From NCBI RefSeq assembly GCF_030817055.1, contig NZ_JAUSYV010000001.1:272001-336000 (forward strand): a stretch of 64,000 bases of DNA. Reading direction: 5' to 3'. Shown here in pieces: positions 18,166-26,856 of this stretch (positions within the stretch are counted from its first letter, which is position 1; each line of letters begins with the position of its first letter). The notes under the pieces are model-generated. The model did not search any database and was not told where the DNA came from. It worked only from the letters and a program-made list of their open reading frames with translations. This stretch comes from Bacillus sp. V2I10. GTDB lineage: Bacteria > Bacillota > Bacilli > Bacillales > Bacillaceae. The translations under genes and the position numbers were made by a program.

Positions 18166-20646
18166 CTACATCACATTTTGCTTTTTGTAATGTTTGGACG
18201 TTGAAATAGAAGCCCATTTAGGAGTATTATGATCGATTTTGGCTACAACCACCGTCATATCATCCTCAATCTTGCCTGCTCTCGTACGAATAACCTCCTC
18301 CATAATTAAATCTGCCACCTCTTGCGGATCCATTGTCTCCAATTCTTTTATTTTTCTCTTCATCCACAAATCATGATTCTCCACATGCTTTGGCCCTTCA
18401 AAGATTCCATCACTCATCATGATCAGAAGATCTCCCGCCTTCAGCTGTTCTCCAACGACATCAACATCAAATTCCTCAATGATTCCCATCGGCAAATTGC
18501 TGGCTTGAATTTTCATGATTTGATCGCCGCGTTTAATAAAGCTTGGTGTGGATCCAATCTTTAAAAATTTGCAGGTTGCATCCTGCAGATCAACAATAGC
18601 CAAATCGAGCGTTGAAAAAATTTCGTCCGTCGTTCTTAGAGATAAAATGGAATTTATTGTCTTAATTGCAACTTTTTCTTCAATTCCGGACTGCAGAATC
18701 TTTTGTAGCAGCTTTATTGTCTCATTGCTCTCGAAATGAGCTCTCACTCCATTTCCCATGCCGTCACTGATCGCAATGGCGTATTTTCCAAAACCGAGTT
18801 CAATCGTTGAATAACTGTCTCCGGAAACAAGACCTCCTCCTTTTGCCGCGTGAGCCACACCAGAATCAACTCTATATGTTCTCGAAGAACCGAAGGATAC
18901 ATGACAATATCCGTTCGGATAGCTCGAGCATTCTTCATGTTTGACAATCACTGACTCTTCCAGAATATCAGAGAGCATTGGTGCGATGATCTTCTCGCAC
19001 TCCCCGTGTCCATTGCAAAATGGAATACTCATCTCGATATCAACATTTCCCTGCTCCAGGCTGTAAATATCTACGTGGCCGATTTCAATCCCGAAGCTTT
19101 GAAGCGCCTCAAGAATTTGTTCTTCCTGAACAAAATGATTTTCTCGTTCACGCTTGATTTCCTTTGCAAAATCCTCCATGACCTGCGAAACCCCCATCAA
19201 CTGTTCCGCTACAAGCCTTCTGCTCTCCTGCACCTGCTCTTTTAACTTTTCATTAGCGTCGTAATAGTTAATTTCCTGTTCAATAGCCTCCTCTACTTTT
19301 TTCGGTTTTGAACAATATCTCTCAAATTCCTTTTTTAATTTCCGGTTACCGTGATACGTATTTTCTTTGCTTTCATGCATAATTGTCTTCATAAAGTCAT
19401 AGGTTGTATCAAAGTTCTGCACCCAGCACCGTTCTTTTTTGAAACAGGTCTGGCACGTTTTTTCAGTTATGGTGCTTAAAAACAAGTCGGTCCCCCTTTG
19501 ATCTTCTGACTCTTCACTTTTTTCATAGAACGTGACAAAGCTTTCTGAAAGGGCATGAAATACTTGAGAGAATTGATCTACCCGATGGGCCGTTACATCC
19601 CTGATTTTTCTTACATACTGCTGCTGTTCCTGTGTATGTTCGTTTGTTCCTGGAATATGCTTAGCTAATTTATTTGTAATTGCCTTTGGTGTTAATAGAA
19701 ATAACCCAATGGCAATGAGTGATTCCGATAAGTTTTTCATCAGGTCGGTTGACCCTTCTCCGTAAAGAGAAATCAGCAGAGATCCGATTAACAAACCGAT
19801 GGCCGCCCCGAACTTCTGACCTTCTTTTAAGAGCCCTCCAAGTAACCCTGAGAAGGCAAGGAGACTCATTTGATAGAGATTTCCGACATTGGCAAGACTC
19901 AAGATTAAGCCGGTTACAACACCTACTGTGCAGCCAATGCTCGATCCGCCGATAAAAGCAAACAGCAGGACAATATATCTCGATAAAATATGCTCTGCCT
20001 GAAGCTCCTGATAGGAGACCCCAACAAAACCGGTCAGCACGGAAGCAAGCAGAATCATAATGCATATGATTTCTTCTATTTTAAGAGACTGCTTGTACTT
20101 CCTGGCTGATATAAGAGGCAAGCTCTGCAGAAAAATAAGTGTCAGAATAAAAGCAAGTCCTGACTCAACCCCTGCCATCATATAATCGTACAATGTAAGG
20201 GAACCCTGCAGATAGAAGTAGCCGATTCTAGTCAGCATCATCGAAAGGAAAACAACAAACGGCAATGCTTTCATTTTATCTTTATAGAAAAGAGAGGTTA
20301 TTTTTTTCATGATCAGAAAGATAAGGATAGAGGCAGTAACAAATAGAGAGGTCTGCCACGATATCGTGACAGCTCCTGCGATCAGAGCAAGCGAGGATAA
20401 TAGCGCTTTATCTTTTTTCATTAAGAGGACAGCGCCAAAGAACGGCAGCGCAAAAGGAAGTACTTCAGTTAAAATAAGTGCTCTTCCCAGCAGAAAGCCG
20501 ATCAGCACATAAAGAAGACCTTTATGCAAAAAGAGCAGCTGCAGTCTTGTCCCAAAACGATGAACTGAACGATTAAACCATTGATGCGTTCTCTCAAGAT
20601 TCACTTCCGTAATCGGCTCGATAACCCTTCTTTCTACCTTTTCCAT
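18166..20646 (-). CDS. spoIIE: Stage II sporulation protein E (PP2C phosphatase)
   Basis: Dephosphorylates the anti-anti-sigma factor SpoIIAA to activate sigma-F in the forespore and joins FtsZ at the polar septum. I start at the ATG at 20646 (MEKVERRVIEPI), with GGGGGA upstream, giving 826 residues as in B. subtilis; the frame is open 49 codons further but runs through the promoter. N-terminal part: about ten transmembrane helices (residues 40-330). A central FtsZ-interaction and regulatory region contains a Cys cluster (CQTCFKKERCW). The C-terminal PP2C domain carries the metal-binding ISDGMGNG and MSDGIFEGPKHV. Confidence 0.97.
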   Translation of the reverse strand: MEKVERRVIEPITEVNLERTHQWFNRSVHRFGTRLQLLFLHKGLLYVLIGFLLGRALILTEVLPFALPFFGAVLLMKKDKALLSSLALIAGAVTISWQTSLFVTASILIFLIMKKITSLFYKDKMKALPFVVFLSMMLTRIGYFYLQGSLTLYDYMMAGVESGLAFILTLIFLQSLPLISARKYKQSLKIEEIICIMILLASVLTGFVGVSYQELQAEHILSRYIVLLFAFIGGSSIGCTVGVVTGLILSLANVGNLYQMSLLAFSGLLGGLLKEGQKFGAAIGLLIGSLLISLYGEGSTDLMKNLSESLIAIGLFLLTPKAITNKLAKHIPGTNEHTQEQQQYVRKIRDVTAHRVDQFSQVFHALSESFVTFYEKSEESEDQRGTDLFLSTITEKTCQTCFKKERCWVQNFDTTYDFMKTIMHESKENTYHGNRKLKKEFERYCSKPKKVEEAIEQEINYYDANEKLKEQVQESRRLVAEQLMGVSQVMEDFAKEIKRERENHFVQEEQILEALQSFGIEIGHVDIYSLEQGNVDIEMSIPFCNGHGECEKIIAPMLSDILEESVIVKHEECSSYPNGYCHVSFGSSRTYRVDSGVAHAAKGGGLVSGDSYSTIELGFGKYAIAISDGMGNGVRAHFESNETIKLLQKILQSGIEEKVAIKTINSILSLRTTDEIFSTLDLAIVDLQDATCKFLKIGSTPSFIKRGDQIMKIQASNLPMGIIEEFDVDVVGEQLKAGDLLIMMSDGIFEGPKHVENHDLWMKRKIKELETMDPQEVADLIMEEVIRTRAGKIEDDMTVVVAKIDHNTPKWASISTSKHYKKQNVM

Positions 20647-20679
20647 ATTTTCATTCCCCCACTTTTTAATGATGTGGTT

Positions 20680-20712
20680 ATTATATCGAAGGCAAAAAAA
20701 AGATTTTGTCAA
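20680..20712 (-). promoter_or_regulatory. spoIIE promoter, sigma-A with 21-bp spacer
   Basis: Consensus TTGACA (20707-20712) and consensus TATAAT (20680-20685) on the minus strand are separated by 21 bp instead of 17. This abnormal spacing is the known hallmark of Spo0A-activated sigma-A promoters such as B. subtilis spoIIE and spoIIG. Confidence 0.88.
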
Positions 20713-20738
20713 AAGAAGGAAGCTTATCCCAAGAAACG

Positions 20739-20764
20739 TTCGACTGTTTTTTTGAATAGCGACA
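20739..20764 (-). promoter_or_regulatory. Candidate Spo0A boxes upstream of spoIIE
   Basis: GTCGAA (complement of 20739-20744) and TGTCGC (complement of 20759-20764) resemble the Spo0A core TGTCGAA and lie 27-52 bp upstream of the -35 element, where activator sites would be expected. Confidence 0.6.
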
Positions 20765-20802
20765 AAATGTCCGAAAAAGCTTTTTATTTTCATAATAAAA
20801 CA

Positions 20803-20843
20803 ACAAAAAACCCTGATTTTCCATTAAGGAAAATCAGGGTTTT
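20803..20843 (-). terminator. Terminator after the tRNA-Met/tRNA-Glu genes
   Basis: A 12-bp perfect stem (CCCTGATTTTCC and its complement, 5-nt loop) is followed by a T tract on the minus strand. Confidence 0.92.
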
Positions 20844-20851
20844 CATCATGA

Positions 20852-20923
20852 TGACCCGTACGGGATTCGAACCCGTGTTACCGCCGTGAAAGGGCGGTGT
20901 CTTAACCGCTTGACCAACGGGCC
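20852..20923 (-). tRNA. tRNA-Glu (UUC)
   Basis: A full cloverleaf of 72 nt: acceptor GGCCCGT/ACGGGTC, anticodon loop CTTTCAC with anticodon TTC, and T loop GGTTCGAATCC. No CCA is encoded after the discriminator A. Confidence 0.97.
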
Positions 20924-20931
20924 GGAAAAAA

Positions 20932-21008
20932 TGGTAGCGGCGGAGGGAGTCGAACCCACGACCTCACGGGTATGAACCGTACGCTCTAGCCAGCTGAGCT
21001 ACACCGCC
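20932..21008 (-). tRNA. tRNA-Met (CAU), elongator
   Basis: Cloverleaf with acceptor GGCGGTG, anticodon CAT in GGTTCATACC and encoded CCA. The sequence matches the elongator tRNA-Met found at the same place before spoIIE in B. subtilis (trnSL). An Ile2 (lysidine) identity cannot be wholly excluded by anticodon alone but is less likely. Confidence 0.93.
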
Positions 21009-21043
21009 ATTTTAACTGCCAAATGTTATAAGGCACAAGATAT

Positions 21044-21072
21044 ATAATACAAAGGATTTCGACTTTCGTCAA
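21044..21072 (-). promoter_or_regulatory. tRNA-Met/Glu promoter (sigma-A)
   Basis: TTGACG (21067-21072), 17-bp spacer, TATTAT (21044-21049), about 35 bp upstream of the tRNA-Met gene. The rest of 21073-21345 shows no gene or structure I can name. Confidence 0.85.
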
Positions 21073-21345
21073 CAAAAAAAAAGAAAGTTGAAATATTCAG
21101 TAAACGCTGTCGGAATAAATGGGATCTATTCATGAAAAATCGTTCACTCGTTTTGAGCAGATAAAGATATGCAGAACCGCCTGGACGCTTCGGCAGTGAA
21201 AAAAAACAGACCTGACCACTTATCCTATTAGCGAAAACAACCCATTTATTTGCGAACCCCTATCCTTTTGCCTGATACTAGTGGGGCCCAGCACAAAATC
21301 TGGAGCTATAGACACGAATGCGGATATCAACATACTTCCTTATCC

Positions 21346-21375
21346 ATAAAAAAAGAAAGCACATTCTCATGTACT
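21346..21375 (-). terminator. Terminator after yabR
   Basis: The stem AGTACAT/ATGTGCT (one G-U pair, GAGA loop, 21358-21375) is followed by TTCTTTTTTT on the minus strand. Confidence 0.75.
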
Positions 21376-21414
21376 TCCTCTGCCGTTTCAGCATTTATAT
21401 CAGATAGCAGCAAG

Positions 21415-21867
21415 TTAACCTCTTCTTGCTCCGCGACCGCCGCGCTTTGATTCTGTATTGCGTTTAAGTGATGATAAGCGATCCTCACTGTCTTTTAAAA
21501 ATCTGCTCATTTTTTGCTCAAAATTCTCTTTAGGGCGGAATTCATTTGTGTTCGTTCTGCCTCTTGGACGATCTGAGCGGTTTGGACGGTCTGAGCGATT
21601 CGGGCGTTCTGAACGTTCTGGGCGCTCAGGACGATCAATTGCCTTTTTAATTGACAAGCCAATTTTTCCGTCTTTCTCTACATTGATGACTTTAACGGTT
21701 ACCTCGTCACCGACTTTTAAGTGATCGTTAATATCTTTCACATAATTATCAGCAACTTCACTGATGTGGACGAGTCCTGTAGTGCCACCCGAAAGCTCTA
21801 CGAACGCTCCGAAATTTGTAATGCCCGTTACCTTACCCTGTAACTTGCTGCCAACTTCTATCGACAT
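21415..21867 (-). CDS. yabR: S1-domain RNA-binding protein YabR
   Basis: A single S1 domain (residues 5-75: VGSKLQGKVTGITNFGAFVEL, SEVADNYVKDINDHLKVGD) followed by an arginine-rich repetitive linker (RPERPERSERP, then RSDRPN repeats) and a conserved C-terminus FEQKMSRFLKDSEDRLSSLK ending RGGRGARRG. The start MSIEVG matches the family, though AAGGAGGAG is 11-12 bases away. The linker is longer than in B. subtilis YabR because of tandem repeats. A ribosome- or RNA-related role is inferred from the S1 fold. Confidence 0.92.
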   Translation of the reverse strand: MSIEVGSKLQGKVTGITNFGAFVELSGGTTGLVHISEVADNYVKDINDHLKVGDEVTVKVINVEKDGKIGLSIKKAIDRPERPERSERPNRSDRPNRSDRPRGRTNTNEFRPKENFEQKMSRFLKDSEDRLSSLKRNTESKRGGRGARRG

Positions 21868-21948
21868 AAAAAAAATGCTCCTCCTTAATAAACATAAAAA
21901 ACTCATTTATTTAATTATACATAATCCAAAAATCAAGTGTCAACAACA

Positions 21949-22329
21949 CTACTCTTTATCTTTTTTTGGCAACGTGAAGATAATCTCATTATCTTCAGAT
22001 AAAAAATAGTCCCGACGAGCAATTTTAGCAATATACTCATCATCATTCAACTTTACGATTTCTTCCTCTAATACCTTTTCCTCTTTTTGAAGCTCCGTTA
22101 ATTGAGTTTGAAGTTCTTTCTTTTGATGAACCTTCTCATTAATGGCACTGGATTGAGATATAAGAGTCGTTAATACGATAACAGAAGTTACCGCCGCAAT
22201 CAATCCAAATAATGTCAGCCGTCTGATCAATCCGCGTTTTCGCCTTTTTAATATCTGATCTTTCCGCTCCTGCTGCTGCATATACTGTGATTGAAGCTGC
22301 GTAATTTTCCGGTCTTTAGCGAGACTCAT
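21949..22329 (-). CDS. divIC: Cell division protein DivIC (FtsB family)
   Basis: Bitopic divisome protein working with FtsL and DivIB to promote septal peptidoglycan synthesis. The 126-residue protein has a basic cytoplasmic N-terminus, one transmembrane helix (about 39-60) and an extracellular coiled coil (about 62-98, heptads around KKELQTQLTELQKEEKVLEEEI), ending in the conserved YIAKIARRDYFLSEDNEIIF. Confidence 0.95.
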   Translation of the reverse strand: MSLAKDRKITQLQSQYMQQQERKDQILKRRKRGLIRRLTLFGLIAAVTSVIVLTTLISQSSAINEKVHQKKELQTQLTELQKEEKVLEEEIVKLNDDEYIAKIARRDYFLSEDNEIIFTLPKKDKE

Positions 22330-22342
22330 TCATTAGCCTCCT

Positions 22343-22972
22343 TTATTTCTTCTTTTTCCACGAAATCCATAAGTTACCACTCTTATTCTTGATTTTCTCA
22401 TAAAGTCCTGCCGTTTTTTTGAAAAACCTGTAAAAAAAGTTTCTGATGGACAATGGAACCAGTCTCCACAATCCTTTTAAGATCCAAAAAACGGGAGATA
22501 ACAGCACCTTTGCAATGGCATAAACCACTCTTGCCATCCATTTTAACAAGTTCCATAAAAAAATGACAAGTCCGCTTATTATTGCTGTCAATAAATTAAA
22601 AAGGCCAACAATAGGCTTAATTAAAAAGAAGTTTCCCATCTTCAGCATCGTCTTATAAATGCCTACTGCACACTTAATAATGAATTCGAGAAGCGCTAAG
22701 TAAATGCCTTTGATCAAGCTTTGATATGCCGCATATCCGCACACCAGGGCAAGCAGAATGTATATGCGGAATTCTCCTTCATTCACATTCAGGAGAATAT
22801 AAAATAAAAGGAGGCCCTGTACGAGCCAGAATAGGATGTCATTTATGAATACAACCCATTTGGCTCTTCTCGGCCGCATAAGAAAGCGGCCGTAAGTATC
22901 TAGTGAAGCGCCAATAAAACAGCCTGAACAAACCATGGAAAGCATCGTCAGGAATTGAGTGGAGAGCGTCAT
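22343..22972 (-). CDS. yabQ: Spore cortex biosynthesis membrane protein YabQ
   Basis: A 209-residue polytopic protein with about five hydrophobic segments and a basic tail. In B. subtilis YabQ is a sigma-E-dependent mother-cell protein in the outer forespore membrane, needed for cortex formation. The start overlaps the yabP stop by 4 bases, so the two are translationally coupled. No enzymatic motif is visible. Confidence 0.92.
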   Translation of the reverse strand: MTLSTQFLTMLSMVCSGCFIGASLDTYGRFLMRPRRAKWVVFINDILFWLVQGLLLFYILLNVNEGEFRIYILLALVCGYAAYQSLIKGIYLALLEFIIKCAVGIYKTMLKMGNFFLIKPIVGLFNLLTAIISGLVIFLWNLLKWMARVVYAIAKVLLSPVFWILKGLWRLVPLSIRNFFYRFFKKTAGLYEKIKNKSGNLWISWKKKK

Positions 22973-23274
22973 TTAAATAACTTGCTAAAGAGTCCTTTAG
23001 CTTTCTCCGTCTGATGCTCATCCAGATAAACGAGATCAAAAATTCTTCCTTTTATTGAGACGATCCCTTTATCTACGTCCAAATTTTTCATTTGGAGATT
23101 CTCACCGCGGATAGCAAGAGCACCCATCACCGTCTCAAGCAGAAATTCTTCATTATCAAAGCTTTCAACATGTGTAACGCCTGTAATATCAAGCAGTTTA
23201 CGGCCTCTCATAATAACATCATGCTCCTGGATCGTTCCCTTAGGCTGTGATTGATTATCATAATATTGATTCAT
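22969..23274 (-). CDS. yabP: Sporulation protein YabP
   Basis: A 101-residue soluble protein of the YabP/YqfC family, part of the mother-cell cortex pathway with YabQ. The conserved core MRGRKLLDITGVTHVESFDN and KGIVSIKGRIFDLVYLDE is present. I start at MNQYY (23274), preceded by GGGGG; five extra upstream codons are in frame but not conserved. Expected to be sigma-E controlled, but no sigma-E promoter is clear in 23275-23366. Confidence 0.92.
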   Translation of the reverse strand: MNQYYDNQSQPKGTIQEHDVIMRGRKLLDITGVTHVESFDNEEFLLETVMGALAIRGENLQMKNLDVDKGIVSIKGRIFDLVYLDEHQTEKAKGLFSKLFK

Positions 23275-23366
23275 TGCCAACCCCCGCATTCTTCTAAGAA
23301 ATATTCTTACCTATTTCTATGAGCCAAGAATGCGAAATAGAACAAGCCCTCACATGATATCAAATT

Positions 23367-23630
23367 CTATTCTTCGCTGATTTTTTCTTCTTTTACAAGT
23401 GAATACATGCCCGCTGCATCCTCTTTTTTAGAAGAATCCTGCAGGTTTTCAATTTTCACGATGATGCGTTTTTGCCCAAATCGAATGGCAAGCTCATCAC
23501 CTAATTTTACAATAGAACTTGCTTTTGCAACTGTGCCATTTACCGTTATTCTGCCTTGGTCAGACACTTCTTTTGCAAGTGTTCTTCTTTTAATCAGTCT
23601 TGAAACCTTCAAAAATTTATCTAGTCTCAT
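23367..23630 (-). CDS. rqcP: S4-domain protein RqcP (YabO)
   Basis: An 87-residue Hsp15-like S4 RNA-binding protein. The S4 motif MRLDKFLKVSRLIKRRTLA fills the N-terminus. In B. subtilis RqcP works with RqcH on 50S subunits bearing stalled peptides, supporting alanine-tail elongation. It lies 15 bases after yabN and is likely cotranscribed with it. Confidence 0.92.
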   Translation of the reverse strand: MRLDKFLKVSRLIKRRTLAKEVSDQGRITVNGTVAKASSIVKLGDELAIRFGQKRIIVKIENLQDSSKKEDAAGMYSLVKEEKISEE

Positions 23631-23645
23631 CTTTTTAGCACCCCT

Positions 23646-25118
23646 TTATAGCCCTTTGCTTTTTGCTTCATCCCAGTAAGAATCCATTTGTTCAAGAGAC
23701 ATTTGTTCCAGGTTTAGATTCAGTTCAACTGCCTTTTTCTCAATATATTCGAATCGTCGTTTAAATTTATGATTGGTTGCCGATAAGGCTTCCTCAGGTT
23801 CAACTCCATAAAATCTGCCGATGTTGACCAGTGCAAAGAGGATGTCCCCAAACTCCGCCAGGATCTTGGTTTGATCAGCATGATTTTCTGCTGTTTCAGC
23901 CTTGAATTCCTGCATCTCTTCATGAACCTTTTCCCACGCTGACTCAGCATGATCCCAGTCAAAACCGACTTTTGCAGCCTTCTTTTGAATATGGTAGGCC
24001 TTAGATAATGCAGGGAGTGATCCGGCAATGGATTTCAATAGGGATTCTTTTTCATCAGATCCCTTCTCTGCACGTTTTATCTCCTGCCAGTTCGACAGTA
24101 CTTCGTCTGTTCCGCTTACAACAGCAGTTGAAAAAACATGAGGATGTCTTCGGATCATTTTTTCTGTTAATGTTCTGATGACATCATCAATGGAAAACAT
24201 GCCATCGTCTGAGCCAATTTGAGAATGCAGCATGACCTGAAGCAGAACATCACCAAGTTCTTCAACCACATGTTCATCATCCTCTTCGTCAATGGCCTCT
24301 ATTAACTCATAGCATTCTTCAATTAAATATTTTTTCAGGGACTGATGGGTCTGCTTTAAATCCCACGGGCACCCATTTGGCCCTCGAAGCTCCGCAATTA
24401 CCGCGCGCAGTGCTGAAAATTGATGATTCAGAATGCTCTCATCTTCTGCTGGAGGTACATACACACTTGTTAAGTTGTTAACCGACGTAACCCGGTCAAG
24501 CTCAAAAAGGGGTACCTTTACGATCATTTGCTCACTGCTGCCGGCCGCCGTAATAATCTTAACCTCATAGTCATCAGGCAAATCTTCCATCAGAGTTAAT
24601 TTCACTTCAGAAGCAACCATTTGATCATATACCTGGCAAATAATCAAATGCTGTCTGAAATTTAACTGTTCTCTCTTCATAGTCAGACCGTCAACCATTT
24701 GAAACCCATCAATCGGATCGATTTGAAGCGCAGTAAATGTGGCATCTAAAAAGCTTTGGCCTCCAGCTATATGGATCTCATAGCCTTTCTGTCCGCCATT
24801 TTGAAGAAGCAATTGCACCGTCTGCTCTGCAACAAGCGGATGTCCAGGAACAGCATAAATAATCTCTTTATCTTCCGCTTCCTTGTATAGCTCCAGTTCA
24901 ATTTTAGCGTAAACATCACCGAACTTGTCATTCTCTTCGTAAAGGTGATCAAATGTCCTGAAATCTTGCAGTTCTGCCCACAGTTCATCAACCACAGGAT
25001 GTTCTTTTGTTCTTAAAAACAAGTGGGAGGCTGATGTAAGTTTACGATAAACTCCAAGCGGCAAATGACTGGCATCTGAGCCCCCAAGTCCTACAACTGT
25101 AATCTTTTTCGCCATCAT
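23646..25118 (-). CDS. yabN: MazG-family NTP pyrophosphohydrolase with tetrapyrrole methylase-like domain (YabN)
   Basis: A two-domain protein of 490 residues. The N-terminal part (about 1-220) has the SAM-dependent tetrapyrrole methylase fold (ITVVGLGGSDASHLPLG, YAVPGHPLVAEQTV). The C-terminal part holds two MazG modules with the metal-binding EEDDEHVVEELGDVLLQVML and a second KILAEFGDILFALVN. House-cleaning nucleotide pyrophosphatase activity is expected; the role of the methylase-like domain is unknown. Two adjacent ATG codons could start it. Confidence 0.93.
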   Translation of the reverse strand: MMAKKITVVGLGGSDASHLPLGVYRKLTSASHLFLRTKEHPVVDELWAELQDFRTFDHLYEENDKFGDVYAKIELELYKEAEDKEIIYAVPGHPLVAEQTVQLLLQNGGQKGYEIHIAGGQSFLDATFTALQIDPIDGFQMVDGLTMKREQLNFRQHLIICQVYDQMVASEVKLTLMEDLPDDYEVKIITAAGSSEQMIVKVPLFELDRVTSVNNLTSVYVPPAEDESILNHQFSALRAVIAELRGPNGCPWDLKQTHQSLKKYLIEECYELIEAIDEEDDEHVVEELGDVLLQVMLHSQIGSDDGMFSIDDVIRTLTEKMIRRHPHVFSTAVVSGTDEVLSNWQEIKRAEKGSDEKESLLKSIAGSLPALSKAYHIQKKAAKVGFDWDHAESAWEKVHEEMQEFKAETAENHADQTKILAEFGDILFALVNIGRFYGVEPEEALSATNHKFKRRFEYIEKKAVELNLNLEQMSLEQMDSYWDEAKSKGL

Positions 25119-25135
25119 TCCATACCCCGTTTCAT

Positions 25136-26728
25136 TTATTTTAAAAATTTCTCAAGCTTTTTTCCGCCCGGAAATGCAGCTAGTTCATTATTTGTAAAAA
25201 TAGATAGTTTTAAAATGGCCATTAGATAGATCACCGCTCCTGTTAAAGCACCCGTTAATGATCCAATTGCAGCCGCCACACGGTCATGGTCCGCCCAATA
25301 TTGATTAAAGACCGACATATAAAGGGAAAGTACCGCAACCATCAGACCTGCAGCGGCGGCAGTTTTGAGAATATCCATCCAGCTGATCAGCATGTAGCCT
25401 TTCGTTTTCAAATAATAGGCATTCAGAAGACTGATCACTGCATATGCAGCAATTGTTGCAACGGCTGCTCCCTCCGTATTCATCGAGGGAACCAACAGAA
25501 TGTTTAAACCAAGTTTAACTGCTGTTCCAATCAGAACTGCAGCTGCAGGAAAAAAAGTGAAACTTAGCCCTTGCAAGATCGCAGAAAGTGTCAGGGCATA
25601 GGATGTAAAAATGACTGAAACGCCTAAAACAGCAAGCACTTTCGTTCCCGATGCATCCCGGTACAGCATGATGTTTGTCGGCTCCATAATCATAATCAGG
25701 CCTGCTGCTGCACCTGTTCCGATTACCGTGCAGATTTTCATGGAGCTTGTTATTTTATCTGCAATCACGTAAGCTTCATGATTCTTTTTCGTATATGAGA
25801 TAAGCGGAACTAAAGATAAGGAAAAGGATGTTGCTGCGACAGTCCCAATCTGAATCAGAGGCTGACCCCTGTCATATATGCCTTTTAGAGCTTTAGCAGC
25901 AGACATTTCGATTCCGTTTGAGCGAAGCGCCGAATATAGCTGCATCGCATCAATCAATTGGATGAAAATCAGCATTAAGCTTGTGATGCAAATGGTCATT
26001 GTATTTATTAATAAATATTTAACGATTGTTTTTGTGTTAACCGATGATTTCCCTGTTTGAAAAGGAAAACCTCTTTTTTTGTCTCTTGCCAAAAATACAG
26101 ATAACACTGCAGCAGCAGCCAGCCCGCCTGTCAATGAGCCGAATAAAGCTCCTTCTCCCGCTTCGTAAAGGGAGTATCCATTGTGAATCAGAATATATGA
26201 AAAGAAAAGGATCGTCACAACTCTGATCCCTTGTTCTGTCACTTGGGAGAGAGCAGTAGGAAGCATATTATCAGAGCCTTGAAAATAACCTCTCGCAATA
26301 GATATAAAGGGAAGCAGCAGAAAAGAAAATGAAATAATCTTAAGCAGCGGGGCAAGCTCTGAGTCCCCCATGATTTCTGAAATGTACACTGCACCAAAAT
26401 AGAGGCATAAAAAGAATAAAGAACAAACTGCAATTAAGAACAAAAAGGAAATCTTTATAATAGAAAAAATCGAGGAATCGTTTTCTCTGTCTCCAAATTC
26501 GATGATTAATTTTGAAATAATGACCGGAAATCCGGTTGTAGCAAGCATTATGGCAATTCCGTAAAAAGGATAAACCTGCTGGTATATGTAAAACCCTATG
26601 TCTCCGACAATATTTTGATAGGGCACCCTGTAAGCAGCGCTCATTATCTTTATAATCAGTCCCGCAAGTGTCAGTACAAAGGCACCTTGCAGAAAGAGAT
26701 TTGCTGATGTATCAGAACGGACGTTCAT
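25136..26728 (-). CDS. yabM: MOP-superfamily polysaccharide/lipid flippase (YabM, SpoVB-like)
   Basis: A 530-residue integral membrane protein with about 14 predicted helices and the SpoVB/MviN pattern (FLQGAFVLTLAGLIIKIMSA at the start, YQNIVGDIGFYIYQQVYPFY, RGYFQGSDNMLPTALSQVTEQ). The family exports lipid-linked cell-wall precursors. YabM lies between yabN and spoVT as in B. subtilis. Which lipid-linked substrate it moves cannot be told from sequence. Confidence 0.9.
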   Translation of the reverse strand: MNVRSDTSANLFLQGAFVLTLAGLIIKIMSAAYRVPYQNIVGDIGFYIYQQVYPFYGIAIMLATTGFPVIISKLIIEFGDRENDSSIFSIIKISFLFLIAVCSLFFLCLYFGAVYISEIMGDSELAPLLKIISFSFLLLPFISIARGYFQGSDNMLPTALSQVTEQGIRVVTILFFSYILIHNGYSLYEAGEGALFGSLTGGLAAAAVLSVFLARDKKRGFPFQTGKSSVNTKTIVKYLLINTMTICITSLMLIFIQLIDAMQLYSALRSNGIEMSAAKALKGIYDRGQPLIQIGTVAATSFSLSLVPLISYTKKNHEAYVIADKITSSMKICTVIGTGAAAGLIMIMEPTNIMLYRDASGTKVLAVLGVSVIFTSYALTLSAILQGLSFTFFPAAAVLIGTAVKLGLNILLVPSMNTEGAAVATIAAYAVISLLNAYYLKTKGYMLISWMDILKTAAAAGLMVAVLSLYMSVFNQYWADHDRVAAAIGSLTGALTGAVIYLMAILKLSIFTNNELAAFPGGKKLEKFLK

Positions 26729-26804
26729 CGCCCAATTCTCCTTCCAATTTTAAGCTGAACGTGCCTATTATACCACAATATGTAACCCGCTCCATCTGCA
26801 TTCA

Positions 26805-26834
26805 ATAGGAAAAGGCAGCAAAAATCGCTGCCTG
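26805..26834 (-). terminator. Terminator after spoVT
   Basis: Perfect AGGCAGC/GCTGCCT stem with a 7-nt loop (26813-26833), followed by TTTTCC on the minus strand. Confidence 0.75.
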
Positions 26835-26856
26835 GATAAAACCATATGAATAATGA

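Noticed and set aside
21250..21450. A 66-codon + strand frame between tRNA-Met and yabR
   Set aside because: It covers the yabR terminator and the yabR 3' end in antisense, has no ribosome site and resembles nothing.
23275..23366. Sigma-E promoter for yabP-yabQ
   Set aside because: One expects sigma-E control from B. subtilis, but the best CATAGAAAT-like element lacks a matching -35 at the right distance.
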